This document shows, in pieces, positions 26,702 through 35,775 of a DNA stretch of 64,000 nt. The stretch comes from JAVZGQ01 sp039000685 (GTDB taxonomy: Archaea; Aenigmatarchaeota; Aenigmatarchaeia; CG10238-14; SCSR01): the NCBI GenBank assembly GCA_039000685.1, contig JAWBNW010000001.1, forward strand, positions 17,876-81,875, written 5' to 3'. Both the position numbers and the translations under genes were made by a program. The stretch's first letter is position 1. Every line of letters begins with the position of its first letter. Under the pieces are notes generated by a model. It saw nothing but the letters and a program-made list of their open reading frames with translations, had not been told where the DNA came from and ran no database searches.

Positions 26702-28131
26702 GATTCTATCTCATAATATCTTTTCACGGTCGATTGTGTCTTTAATTTATCTGCTAGAGATTGTGCGATTGGTGTGGTATATCTTCCAGTCAAGCAGGCC
26801 GTACAAAGCTCTTCTTCTTTGAAACCGATAGCATCCACAAGACCTTCAATTGTTTGATAGCAAAGCTTATCCACGTTGATTTTTTTGGCAATTTCTTCCA
26901 CAGTGTGATTTGCTGCGATGAGTTCTGTGTGAGTCGCCATGTCAATCCCATAGAAACATGGAGAAATGATGGGAGGGCAAGTTATCCAGAGCTCAACTTT
27001 TTTAGCCCCAGCTTTTCTCACTATGTCTACAATTTTTCTGGAAGTAGTTCCCCTCACAATGCTATCATCAACCAAGAGCACTTTCTTATCTTTTATCACT
27101 GATTTTATCGGGTTTAGTTTGAATTTCATAGCACCGTCTCTTGCTTTTTGTGCTGGCATGATGAATGTTCTCCAGATGTATCTATTCTTGATTAAACCTT
27201 CTGCAACCGCCAGACCAGTTTCTTTACCAACGCCTTCAGCTGCTGGTCTTGAAGTATCTGGAACTGGTATAACAACATCAGCATCTGTTTGATAGGTTTT
27301 TGCCAAATTTTCCCCCAATTTTATTCTAACATCATAAACAGATTTCCCCTCAAGAACACTATCAGGGCGAGAAAAATAAACATACTCAAACATGCAGTGA
27401 GCTCTTTTTTTACACGGAAAAATTTGTTTTCTTTCAGCACTATCTTCTTTCACGATTATCATTTCACCAGGCTTTACATCTGAAAAATTTTCAATGTTAT
27501 TTATGTCAAGGGCAACACTCTCAGAAGCAAATGCTTTTGAATTTTCATCTTCACCAAAAACAAGAGGTTTGAAGCCAAACGGATCCCTGAAAGCCACGAG
27601 CTCACAATCTCCGCTCAAGAACACTGCCGAATAAGAGCCTTCTATTTTATTCATACAATTCAAAATAGCGTTTTCTAGATCATTTTTTCTTATCAGTTCT
27701 TCTGCCAAAAGATGAGTTAAAACTTCAGCATCACTTCCTGATTGAATCAATCTCCCATTCTGCACAAGCTCCCTTCTCAAATCAATTATGTTTACGATGT
27801 TTCCGTTGAAGCAAAAGGAAATTCCACGCTTAGGGTAGTTTATCACGAAGGGCTGGGCATTTTCCAGTGTGGATGTGGACATGGTTGAATATCTAACATG
27901 TCCTATTCCTATTTTTCCTTTCAACTCAGCAACTATTCTTTCCTTGAAAGAATCTGTGACAAGCCCCATGGCCCTTTTCAAGTGAATTTTTGAATCTTCT
28001 AGTGTTGATATTCCTGCTGATTCTTGTCCTCTGTGTTGCAAAGCCACAAGACCATAATAAATCCTCCTTGCCACATCTTCAGAAGAATTGCAACCAAACA
28101 CGCCACAAGCTTCTTTCAAAGGGCAACACAT
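26698..28131 (-). CDS. purF: Amidophosphoribosyltransferase
   Basis: 477 aa. An 8-residue leader MCCPLKEA precedes the catalytic 'CGVFG' Cys, so the protein should need propeptide cleavage. The glutaminase domain includes 'GLVALQHRGQESAGI'. The PRTase domain has the PRPP loop 'VLLVDDSIVRGTTS'. Cys at 'RAHCMFEY', 'ISPCFYGID' and 'LCTACLTG' match the [4Fe-4S] ligands of the PurF subgroup that carries a cluster. It commits PRPP to purine synthesis. No other pur genes are in the window. Confidence 0.93.
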   Translation of the reverse strand: MCCPLKEACGVFGCNSSEDVARRIYYGLVALQHRGQESAGISTLEDSKIHLKRAMGLVTDSFKERIVAELKGKIGIGHVRYSTMSTSTLENAQPFVINYPKRGISFCFNGNIVNIIDLRRELVQNGRLIQSGSDAEVLTHLLAEELIRKNDLENAILNCMNKIEGSYSAVFLSGDCELVAFRDPFGFKPLVFGEDENSKAFASESVALDINNIENFSDVKPGEMIIVKEDSAERKQIFPCKKRAHCMFEYVYFSRPDSVLEGKSVYDVRIKLGENLAKTYQTDADVVIPVPDTSRPAAEGVGKETGLAVAEGLIKNRYIWRTFIMPAQKARDGAMKFKLNPIKSVIKDKKVLLVDDSIVRGTTSRKIVDIVRKAGAKKVELWITCPPIISPCFYGIDMATHTELIAANHTVEEIAKKINVDKLCYQTIEGLVDAIGFKEEELCTACLTGRYTTPIAQSLADKLKTQSTVKRYYEIES

Positions 28132-28192
28132 ATTTCAAAATAGGTTTTGTTATTTAAAACCATTTAATTTTTCAAAAAACTAATTTTATTAA

Positions 28193-28582
28193 ATGGGAGG
28201 AATATTGCACCATCTTGTTTTCGGCTCGGTTTCAGCTTTAATAGTCTACCGAAATTTCAAGAGATGGCAATATTCTGCTGCAATTTTCATAGGGAATTTC
28301 CTTCACGACATTTTCATCGTACCTTTTATATCAATTCTCCTTAAAACATTTGATCCAATGAAAATAATCTCATCTTCTTACTGGTTCCACAGAGACACTT
28401 CTTTTCTCATCTTATGGATGTCATTCCAAACAATTTTTGTAGTCTTCTTCCTTTTCTTTCAAAAATACCTTAGGAAAAAAGAGTTCAAGGATTTAGAGTA
28501 CAACATCGGCTTTCTTCTCATGGGGATTTTAACACACGCCTTCATAGACATTATAGTTCAAGAGCAAGGAATATTGTACTGA
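28193..28582 (+). CDS. Small membrane protein resembling YdjM/DUF457 metal-dependent hydrolases
   Basis: 129 aa with about four hydrophobic segments. 'LHHLVFG', 'NFLHDIFIVP' (HD) and 'LTHAFIDI' (H-x3-D) resemble the His/Asp pattern of membrane-bound LexA-regulated hydrolases (YdjM/DUF457), but it is short. It stands alone between purF (divergent) and ileS. Weak family assignment. Confidence 0.5.
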   Translation: MGGILHHLVFGSVSALIVYRNFKRWQYSAAIFIGNFLHDIFIVPFISILLKTFDPMKIISSSYWFHRDTSFLILWMSFQTIFVVFFLFFQKYLRKKEFKDLEYNIGFLLMGILTHAFIDIIVQEQGILY

Positions 28583-28692
28583 AGAAAACTTTAAGTAGTT
28601 GTTTCGTGAAATTAAATTAAGGAGTAAAATGAAGGGCGATAATCGGATCTGATTCTAAAGTTTTATTTAGCCCAAACTCCAAAAAAGAATTT

Positions 28693-31600
28693 ATGGTCAA
28701 ACAAGCTACACCAAAAGAACAGGAAGAAAGGATAATGCAATTCTGGAAGAAAAATAAAGTCTACGAGAAGGTTAAAGCTCAAAGGAAAAAGGCAAGGAAA
28801 TTTTATTTCTTAGATGGCCCACCTTATGCTACCGGCAGCATTCATGTAGGCACTGCAATGAACAAGGTGATAAAAGATTGTTACTTGAGATTTTTCAGAA
28901 TGTTTGGCTTCAATGTTTGGGACCAACCAGGCTATGATACACATGGCGTGCCGATAGAAAACAAAATAGAAAAGGAGCTCGGCTTCAAGAGCAAGAAAGA
29001 TATAGAGAATTTTGGTGTTGCTAAGTTCATTCAAAAATGTAGGGAATTTGCCACAAAATATATAGGTGTGATGGGAAAACAGTTCGAAAACCTTGGGGTT
29101 TGGATGAATTGGAATAATCCTTACTTAACTTTGGCAAACGACTACATAGAAGGAGCTTGGTTTACCTTCAAGAAAGCTTTTGAGAAAGGTTTTTTATACA
29201 AGGGAAATTATCCGGTTCATGTTTGTCCAAGATGTGTGACAAAAGATTCTTTAGTTTTTACTAATTATAGTTGGAAAAGTATGGATAAATTAAAAAATTG
29301 TTGGAAAAATGAAAAAGTTATGGCATTAAATCTTAAAAATTTTGATTTGTTACCATCACACATAAATGGATATCTAGAAACAAAAGATATGGTTTTGAAG
29401 GTCGAAACCCAAAGTGGATTAAGTATCGAAGCAACTTTAGATCACCCGTTTTTAACTAAAGAAGGTTGGAAAGAGCTTAGAGATTTGAAGGTAGGTGAGA
29501 AGGTTGGAGTAATTCATCTCCCAGTTTTTATTGAAGAGTGTAATTCAAATAAAATAATTCTAACAAAAAAAGAAATTATAAATACAATCAAAAATTTGAA
29601 TAGGAGATATGGAAATTCTAAAAGAATAGACAAAGTTATAAATAGAGTTTTACAGGAGCTTGATGGTAAAAACCTTTTACCTTTATTTGAGAAAGATGAA
29701 AAAAATGAAATTCTTTTCCGAATTTTGGGTTACTTGTTTGGGGACGGTTCGGTGATTATAAGAAAGAAGAAAGGTAGAGATTTCCCAGAGATTGTAGTAT
29801 TCTTTTCAGCCAAATCCAAAGAAGATCTTAAAAAGATTAAAAAAGACTTGAAAAAGTTAGGGTTCAAGTCGAGTAATATAAAAAGTAGAGAAAGAAAGTC
29901 CTTGATAAATAACAAAGAAGTGAAAGGACAAGATAACGAAATGTACTGCTATTCTTCTTCGTTTGGAATTTTACTTATAGCTTTAGGCATGCCATGCGGG
30001 AAAAAATATGAAATTGGTTTTGATATCCCTAGAATATTAAAGAAAGTAAAATCTAAAATTATTAAGGTAGAATTCTTACGTGGCTATTTCGGCGCTGAGT
30101 TAAGTAAACCAAGTTTAAGAGAAACAGGAAAATACTTCAAGGAATTAATTTTCAGAGTAGAAAAAAATAGAAATTTAGAGATTTCTGCCACAAAATTTGT
30201 AAAATCTATTTATGGATTGCTCAGAGAATTTGACATAAAAACGAGACCTATAACAAAGAAATATAAAAATGTTAATGGAAAAGAAAAAGTTGTAGTTACA
30301 GGAAGAATAAGTTGCAGAATCTCAAATATTGTAAAATTCTTGGAAACTATAGGGTACGTTTATTGTAAAGAAAGGGAAGTGCTATCGTCTCACGTGCTTT
30401 CTTATTTAAAGACAAAAATCAGAAAAAAGTTGAGTAGAGAAGGCTTACCGAAATTTAACACTTATGTAAAAAATAATAGAATTAAAAATGGTTTAATTTG
30501 GGAAAAGATAGAAAAAATAGAACACACTGGTATAAAAGAAGTAGCAGATGTAAATGTCGGAAGGAACCATAACTTTATCGTGAACGGGTTTGTTACACAC
30601 AATTGTGAAACGGTGGTGGCTTATAATGAGATAGAATACGTGAAAATTAAAGATCCTGGCATATATGTTAAGTTTAGGACAAAAAAAAGTCCTAACACTT
30701 TTTTGGTCTGTTTTACAACCACTCCATGGACTTTGCCTGCGAATACCGGTATAATGGCAAAGCCAGATGCAGAATATGCTTTTGTTCAAGTTGACAATGA
30801 AGTTCTAATCTTGGCCAAGCAACTCCTAGAAGAAGTGATGAAAAAAGTTGGGATAAAAGATTACAAGATCTTGGAGACAAAGTTGGGAAGGGAACTCGAG
30901 AATTTAAAGTATGAACATCCTTTTGCCGATGAGTTTAAATTCCAACAAGTTTTAACAAATGCTCACCGTGTAGTCCTTTCAGACCAATTTGTAAGCTTGG
31001 AAGAAGGTACAGGCTTGGTTCACACGGCTCCAGGCCATGGAGAAGAAGATTATAAAGTCGGTTTGGAGACAGGATTACCAGCTATTTCTCCTGTAAAAAT
31101 TGATGGAACTTTTGATGAAAGTTGCGGAAAATATGCAGGCATGTTTGTTAAAGATGCCGATAAGCTAATATTGCAAGAGCTGAGGGCAAAAGGTTTGCTA
31201 CTTCATGAAGAAACTATTGAGCATGATTATCCAATTTGTTGGCGTTGCAACACTCCTTTACTCCAAATTTCAGTACCTCAATGGTTTTTCAGAGTTACTG
31301 CAATTAGAAACAAACTGATAGAAGAAAATAAAAAGATAAAATGGAATCCAAGCTGGGCAAGTCAAAGATTTCAAAACTGGCTTGAAAGCTTGGGAGACTG
31401 GCCAATTTCTAGACAAAGATATTGGGGAATTCCTTTGCCTATATGGGTTTGTGAAAAATGTGAAAACATTAAAGTCATCGGATCAAGAGAAGAATTACCA
31501 AGAATACCGAAAGACTTCCACAGGCCTTACATAGATGAAATAATTCTTGAATGCAAATGTGGTGGCAAGATGAAAAGAATTCCAGATGTGCTTGATGTTT

Positions 31601-32943
31601 GGTTTGACTCAGGAGTTGCTTCTTGGGCTTCTTTAGGTTTCCCAAGGGAGAAAAAACTTTTCAAGAAGCTTTGGCCCGCTGATTTCATCCTTGAAGGCTC
31701 TGATCAGTTTCGTGGCTGGTGGAATTCTTTGATGATAACAAGCATGATGACTTTTGATAAAGCTCCTTTCAAAAGTGTCTTGATGCACGGTTTGGTTTTG
31801 GATGCCCATGGTCAGAAGATGTCAAAAAGTTTGCAGAATATTGTAAGCACGGAAGAAGTGATAGAAAAATACGGGAGAGATTTGCTTAGATTTTATTACC
31901 TTTCGAACGAGCCTTGGAATGACTCTTACTTCAGTTGGCAAACTATGGAAGAAATAGCAAAATCTTTTGTTGTAGTAAGAAATACTTTCAATTTCGTCAA
32001 AACTTATGTTTATTCTCCAGGGAAACCAAAGGGCTTAAAGCAGGAAGACAAATGGATTCTATCTAGGTTAAATTCTTTAGTAGAAAGTTGCACAAAGCAT
32101 TTTCAAGATCACAATGCCCACAAAGCTGCAAATGAAATTTTGGACTTCGTCTTGAACGATTTCTCAAGATGGTACATCAAGCTGATAAGGGATAGAACAT
32201 GGCCTTTGTATGACGGCAAGGATAAACAAGCAGCTTTCTTTACTTGTTTAACTGTAACTGAAACTATAGCAAAACTTTTGGCTCCAGTTTGTCCTTTCTT
32301 GGCAGAGCAAGTTTATCAAGAAATTGTTAAGCATTTGAAAAAAGGCAAAATCTCGGTTCACATGGAAGATTGGCCAAAGACTGATAAGAAAATGATAAAC
32401 AAAAATTTAGAGGAAGAGATGAAAGTTGCCAAGCAGATTGTGGAAGCTTGCAGTGCAGCAAGACAAAAAGCAAATTTGAAGCTAAGATGGCCAATCGATT
32501 CAGTTCTTATTACCACAAAAGACAAGAGAGTTTTAGCTTCTTTGAAAGATTTGAAAGAAGTTTTGCTCAAAATGTGTAATGCAAAATCAATAAAGCTAGC
32601 AAAAGAAGAACCAAAAGGTGAATTTTCTGTAGCAGAATTTAGCTTAGGAAAAATTTTCATTCCATCTAAGCTTGATGAAAAGCTTTTGGACGAAGCTCTC
32701 TTGAGAGAAATTGTCAGGAAGATTCAGGAAATGAGAAAGAAATTTGGTTTTGTTGTTGCGGAAAGAATTGTTTTGAGCTTAAGCTCTGATGAAAAAACTA
32801 ACAAGCTTTTGGAGAAGAACAAAAAAATGATAGAAAAAGAAGTTGGGGCTAAATCTGTGGTAGTAGGAAAAACAAAAGGAAGATTTTCAGAAACTCTCGA
32901 GTTTGAAGACAAAAAAATAAACATAGCTTTCAGCAAAGCTTAA
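28693..32943 (+). CDS. ileS: Isoleucyl-tRNA synthetase precursor with intein
   Basis: 1416 aa precursor; 959 aa after removal of the intein (residues 181-637). Class I synthetase: HIGH variant 'GSIHVGTA' near residue 50, CP1 editing insert ('FTTTPWTLPANTG'), 'WFDSGVASWASLGFP', KMSKS 'GQKMSKSLQN' near 1040 of the precursor, and the anticodon-binding domain to the end. The joined extein reads 'VHVCPR|CETVVAYNE', matching the uninterrupted family. It charges tRNA-Ile and edits Val. The host needs splicing because the insert lies inside the catalytic body. Confidence 0.95.
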   Translation: MVKQATPKEQEERIMQFWKKNKVYEKVKAQRKKARKFYFLDGPPYATGSIHVGTAMNKVIKDCYLRFFRMFGFNVWDQPGYDTHGVPIENKIEKELGFKSKKDIENFGVAKFIQKCREFATKYIGVMGKQFENLGVWMNWNNPYLTLANDYIEGAWFTFKKAFEKGFLYKGNYPVHVCPRCVTKDSLVFTNYSWKSMDKLKNCWKNEKVMALNLKNFDLLPSHINGYLETKDMVLKVETQSGLSIEATLDHPFLTKEGWKELRDLKVGEKVGVIHLPVFIEECNSNKIILTKKEIINTIKNLNRRYGNSKRIDKVINRVLQELDGKNLLPLFEKDEKNEILFRILGYLFGDGSVIIRKKKGRDFPEIVVFFSAKSKEDLKKIKKDLKKLGFKSSNIKSRERKSLINNKEVKGQDNEMYCYSSSFGILLIALGMPCGKKYEIGFDIPRILKKVKSKIIKVEFLRGYFGAELSKPSLRETGKYFKELIFRVEKNRNLEISATKFVKSIYGLLREFDIKTRPITKKYKNVNGKEKVVVTGRISCRISNIVKFLETIGYVYCKEREVLSSHVLSYLKTKIRKKLSREGLPKFNTYVKNNRIKNGLIWEKIEKIEHTGIKEVADVNVGRNHNFIVNGFVTHNCETVVAYNEIEYVKIKDPGIYVKFRTKKSPNTFLVCFTTTPWTLPANTGIMAKPDAEYAFVQVDNEVLILAKQLLEEVMKKVGIKDYKILETKLGRELENLKYEHPFADEFKFQQVLTNAHRVVLSDQFVSLEEGTGLVHTAPGHGEEDYKVGLETGLPAISPVKIDGTFDESCGKYAGMFVKDADKLILQELRAKGLLLHEETIEHDYPICWRCNTPLLQISVPQWFFRVTAIRNKLIEENKKIKWNPSWASQRFQNWLESLGDWPISRQRYWGIPLPIWVCEKCENIKVIGSREELPRIPKDFHRPYIDEIILECKCGGKMKRIPDVLDVWFDSGVASWASLGFPREKKLFKKLWPADFILEGSDQFRGWWNSLMITSMMTFDKAPFKSVLMHGLVLDAHGQKMSKSLQNIVSTEEVIEKYGRDLLRFYYLSNEPWNDSYFSWQTMEEIAKSFVVVRNTFNFVKTYVYSPGKPKGLKQEDKWILSRLNSLVESCTKHFQDHNAHKAANEILDFVLNDFSRWYIKLIRDRTWPLYDGKDKQAAFFTCLTVTETIAKLLAPVCPFLAEQVYQEIVKHLKKGKISVHMEDWPKTDKKMINKNLEEEMKVAKQIVEACSAARQKANLKLRWPIDSVLITTKDKRVLASLKDLKEVLLKMCNAKSIKLAKEEPKGEFSVAEFSLGKIFIPSKLDEKLLDEALLREIVRKIQEMRKKFGFVVAERIVLSLSSDEKTNKLLEKNKKMIEKEVGAKSVVVGKTKGRFSETLEFEDKKINIAFSKA
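29233..30603 (+). mobile_element. Intein with LAGLIDADG homing endonuclease in IleRS
   Basis: 457 aa. It begins at Cys181 ('CVTKDSLVF', block A), has block B-like 'TLDHPFLTKEGW', endonuclease motifs 'LGYLFGDGSV' and 'FLRGYFGAEL', block F 'VADVNVGRNHNFIVNG', and ends 'FVTHN' before +1 Cys638. The first Cys, B-block His, penultimate His, terminal Asn and +1 Cys needed for protein splicing are all present. In the first endonuclease motif the acidic Asp is present; the second carries Glu in place of Asp. Base composition is more AT-rich than the host exteins. Confidence 0.92.
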
Positions 32944-32973
32944 TTGGCTTTAACAACCCAAGTAGTTCTAAAA

Positions 32974-32982
32974 TTATATAAA
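32974..32982 (+). promoter_or_regulatory. TATA box upstream of the 73-aa membrane gene
   Basis: TTATATAAA lies about 23-31 nt before the ATG at 33005, spaced for a leaderless transcript. Confidence 0.5.
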
Positions 32983-33004
32983 CCAAATTTTTCAAATTAT
33001 CAAT

Positions 33005-33226
33005 ATGAATTTTGATAAGATTCTTGGGTACGTTGGCTTAATAATTGTTATTTTAGTTATAGTCTATTTGACTTTAAAAGTTTTGGGAATAGTTCAAAGT
33101 GTAAGTGTAGAAGAAATTTTGCTTGGTTTTGCAGGAGGTCAAGCTTTGTTAGACATTCATCTTATAAAAGCTATAAGTAGAATAGAAGGGAAAATAGGTC
33201 TTTTTGAAAGAAAAATAAAACTCTAG
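33005..33226 (+). CDS. Small membrane protein with C-terminal helix
   Basis: 73 aa. One strong hydrophobic helix (about residues 8-30) and an amphipathic C-terminal part ending in a basic tail (GLFERKIKL). It has its own TATA box. Another membrane protein follows 43 nt downstream. Function unknown. Confidence 0.5.
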   Translation: MNFDKILGYVGLIIVILVIVYLTLKVLGIVQSVSVEEILLGFAGGQALLDIHLIKAISRIEGKIGLFERKIKL

Positions 33227-33269
33227 CTATTTATCTTTGTTTTCCTAAATTAATTTAAGGTAATGACAA

Positions 33270-34028
33270 ATGGGTTTAGGGTTAAAATCATTTGAAGATA
33301 CTTTTAACTTCGTGAAAAAGAACCCGAAAGTATTTTTACTTGCCCTTATTCCAAATCTAGTTGTTCCATTGATAGGCCTAGCCGGAAGACCAAGTTTAAC
33401 TTTGGAGTGGCTAATTGCTGTTGTTATTTATTTTGTTGTTATAATTATTCTTTCAATTCTTGTGGCTGGGAGTTATCCTTTTGTAGTTTATCAGAGTTTA
33501 AAGGGCAAGGAAATTGGCCTTAAAGAGGCCCTTGATTCTTCTTTAAGAAGATTTGGAGATATTATACTTACTTTTATTTTGTTTGGTGTGATAGCTCTTG
33601 CTACAATATCCATTCCATTACTACTTTTAATTCCAGCCATATTGTTTGAGTCTCTTACCCTCATCATTATTTCTGCAACCCTTTTGATACCGTTTGGCAT
33701 ATTATTGACATATGTTTTACTAAGATTGCCTCTGGCCATACCAATTTTGACTATTGAAAGCAAAAGGCCAGTGGAGAGTTTAAAAGAAAGTTGGAGGAGA
33801 ACTAAAGGTTATCTTTGGTCAATTGCCGGGGCAACATTTCTCCTCACTTTAGTTATAACTGTAATCTTAATCCCCGTAAATATCTTAAGTGAAGTTTGCA
33901 AGTATCTTAATCTCTCATATGTTTCTACAATAATAGATGTCATATCTTCAACTATAAGTGCAACTTTTTCTGGTTTGCTTATGCCAATTTTTTACTTCAA
34001 CCTCAAAAGAGAAACTTCTCTTAAATGA
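33270..34028 (+). CDS. Multi-pass membrane protein (glycerophosphodiester-esterase membrane-domain-like)
   Basis: 252 aa. A short amphipathic N-terminus ('SFEDTFNFVKKNPKVFLLAL') leads to about six transmembrane segments. 'PVESLKESWRRTKGYLWSI' between helices is the kind of 'R-P-x-x-A/S-L-x-x-S-W-x-L-T-x-G' motif seen in archaeal and bacterial DUF-type integral proteins of the YIP1/GDPD membrane-domain group. Role unknown. Confidence 0.6.
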   Translation: MGLGLKSFEDTFNFVKKNPKVFLLALIPNLVVPLIGLAGRPSLTLEWLIAVVIYFVVIIILSILVAGSYPFVVYQSLKGKEIGLKEALDSSLRRFGDIILTFILFGVIALATISIPLLLLIPAILFESLTLIIISATLLIPFGILLTYVLLRLPLAIPILTIESKRPVESLKESWRRTKGYLWSIAGATFLLTLVITVILIPVNILSEVCKYLNLSYVSTIIDVISSTISATFSGLLMPIFYFNLKRETSLK

Positions 34029-34088
34029 AATTTAACTTACTCTTGTAGTTCTAAATCTATATGAATTGTTTTTTATCCAAACTCAAAC

Positions 34089-34496
34089 ATGGAAATCAAG
34101 AAAAAAATTTTGCTGATAGTCTGTATTTTAATCTCACTCACAGGCTTGGTTTTCATATATTTCTCAGCTTTAGCAATTTCACCTTCTGAAACAAAAATAA
34201 GCAAGATAGATTCAAGTCTGATCGGCAAGCTAGTTTCTACCACAGGCAAAATTTCTTATGTGCGAGCCCATTCAGCAGGTCACATTTTTCTAACCTTGTC
34301 AGATGGAGATTCAAAAATTGATGTTCCTATTTTCTCAAGTTTGATAAGCAAACTGAATAGCAATGGAATAACTCAATATGACTTGAGAAAAGGTAAGACT
34401 GTGAGAATAACGGGAATTGTTGGTGAATACAAGGGCCAGCTTCAAATCGTTCCTAGGAAGCCTGCAGATATTCAAATTTTAGATAGCTTGAAGTGA
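34089..34496 (+). CDS. Membrane-anchored OB-fold protein
   Basis: 135 aa. One N-terminal transmembrane helix (about residues 6-30), then an OB-fold of the tRNA-anticodon/nucleic-acid type: 'LIGKLVSTTGKISYVRAH', 'IFLTLSDGDSKIDVPIF', 'LRKGKTVRITGIVGEYKGQLQI'. The OB domain should lie outside the cytoplasm. The downstream permease starts 1 nt after the stop, so the two are probably one unit. Such exported OB folds may bind nucleic acid or oligosaccharides; substrate unknown. Confidence 0.65.
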   Translation: MEIKKKILLIVCILISLTGLVFIYFSALAISPSETKISKIDSSLIGKLVSTTGKISYVRAHSAGHIFLTLSDGDSKIDVPIFSSLISKLNSNGITQYDLRKGKTVRITGIVGEYKGQLQIVPRKPADIQILDSLK

Positions 34497-34497
34497 T

Positions 34498-35739
34498 ATG
34501 TTAGATTTCATCTTGATTTCAATTCTTGGTGTTTCAATAGGTTTGTTTTCAGGCTTGATGCCGAGTATGCACGTGAACACTTTATTACCTTTGCTTCTTT
34601 CTTTCTCAACTTTTCTCAACCTTTCACCCTACCATTTAGCAGTTCTTGTAGTCTCAACTGCTATGAGTGAGATATTCTTTAATTTCATTCCATCAATTTT
34701 CATCGGTGCACCCGAGGAAGGCACAGCTTTATCTGTTTTGCCAGGCCATAGACTTCTTTTAGAAGGAAGAGGTTATGAAGCAATTAAACTTACAGTTATA
34801 GGTAGCGTAGGCTCTTTGATTCTTAGTCTTCTTTTGATAGCCTTTCTTTCACCCTATTTTACATCCTTCTACAAACTCACAAGACCATACATACATTTTG
34901 CCATAATTGCTGTGATAGCTTTTATGATTTTTTCTGAAAGAAAGCCAAAGAAAATAATTTCTTCAGCTTTTATAATTTTGCTTTCAGGGATTTTTGGGTT
35001 GCTTGCTTTAAATTCTCAGCTTTTGCCTTCACAGCATATTCTTTTTCCCGTTTTGACCGGAATGTTCGGCTTAAGCACTTTAATAATCAGCTTTTCTGAA
35101 ACTTCAAAAATTCCAGAACAAAAAGAGGATTTTTCTTTGAAAATTTCAGCAAAAGAAATTTTGAAATCAATTTTTTTAGGCTCAATCGCCGGGATTCTCG
35201 TCGGTTTTTTACCGGCAGTTGGGATTTCAGAAGCTGCAGTCATGGTACAATATCTTGGGGGAAGAGGAGATGCAAGAAGTTTTCTTATCACACTCTCTGG
35301 AATAAATGTTGGAAATGAAGTTTTTTCCTTGATTTCTCTCTACTTGGTTTCAAATCCAAGAAGTGGTTCAAGTGTTGCAATCCAACAGATCTTAACAGAA
35401 CTTAGCTTTTATGATGTTTTGCTTTTGGTTGGAACTATTTGCTTTGTTTCAGGAATTTCAGCTTTGCTTACACTTTACCTTGGCAAACAAATACCAAAAT
35501 TCTTAGTCAGATTAGACTACAAAACTTTAACTCTTTCTATTATAACTTTCATTTGTGCTATGGTCTTCATCTGGACGGGAATTGCTGGCATTATTATACT
35601 TTCAATTTCAACTGCAATTGGTTTACTTTGTGCTCATTTAGAAGTAAGAAGAAGCCATTGCATGGGTGTTCTTTTGATTCCAAGCATCTTATTCTTTGCT
35701 GACTTAAACTCTTCGATTCTTTCAGCATTGGGTATATGA
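34498..35739 (+). CDS. TctA/DUF112-family permease
   Basis: 413 aa, about 10-11 transmembrane helices. The N-terminus 'GLFSGLMPSMHVNTLLPLLL' and the repeat-like 'GSIAGILVGFLPAVGISEAAVMVQ' match the signature 'G..xGx.PGx..N' of the archaeal DUF112/TctA membrane family. Bacterial relatives transport tricarboxylates with a periplasmic binding protein. No binding protein is encoded here, but an exported OB-fold gene is directly upstream. Substrate unknown. Confidence 0.75.
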   Translation: MLDFILISILGVSIGLFSGLMPSMHVNTLLPLLLSFSTFLNLSPYHLAVLVVSTAMSEIFFNFIPSIFIGAPEEGTALSVLPGHRLLLEGRGYEAIKLTVIGSVGSLILSLLLIAFLSPYFTSFYKLTRPYIHFAIIAVIAFMIFSERKPKKIISSAFIILLSGIFGLLALNSQLLPSQHILFPVLTGMFGLSTLIISFSETSKIPEQKEDFSLKISAKEILKSIFLGSIAGILVGFLPAVGISEAAVMVQYLGGRGDARSFLITLSGINVGNEVFSLISLYLVSNPRSGSSVAIQQILTELSFYDVLLLVGTICFVSGISALLTLYLGKQIPKFLVRLDYKTLTLSIITFICAMVFIWTGIAGIIILSISTAIGLLCAHLEVRRSHCMGVLLIPSILFFADLNSSILSALGI

Positions 35740-35775
35740 ATATTTTAATTAAATAATAATTTTTATAGGTGATCT

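Noticed and set aside
28600..28690. Possible C/D-box small RNA before ileS (ATGAAGG ... CTGA)
   Set aside because: Box C does not match RUGAUGA and no C'/D' pair or kink-turn is evident.
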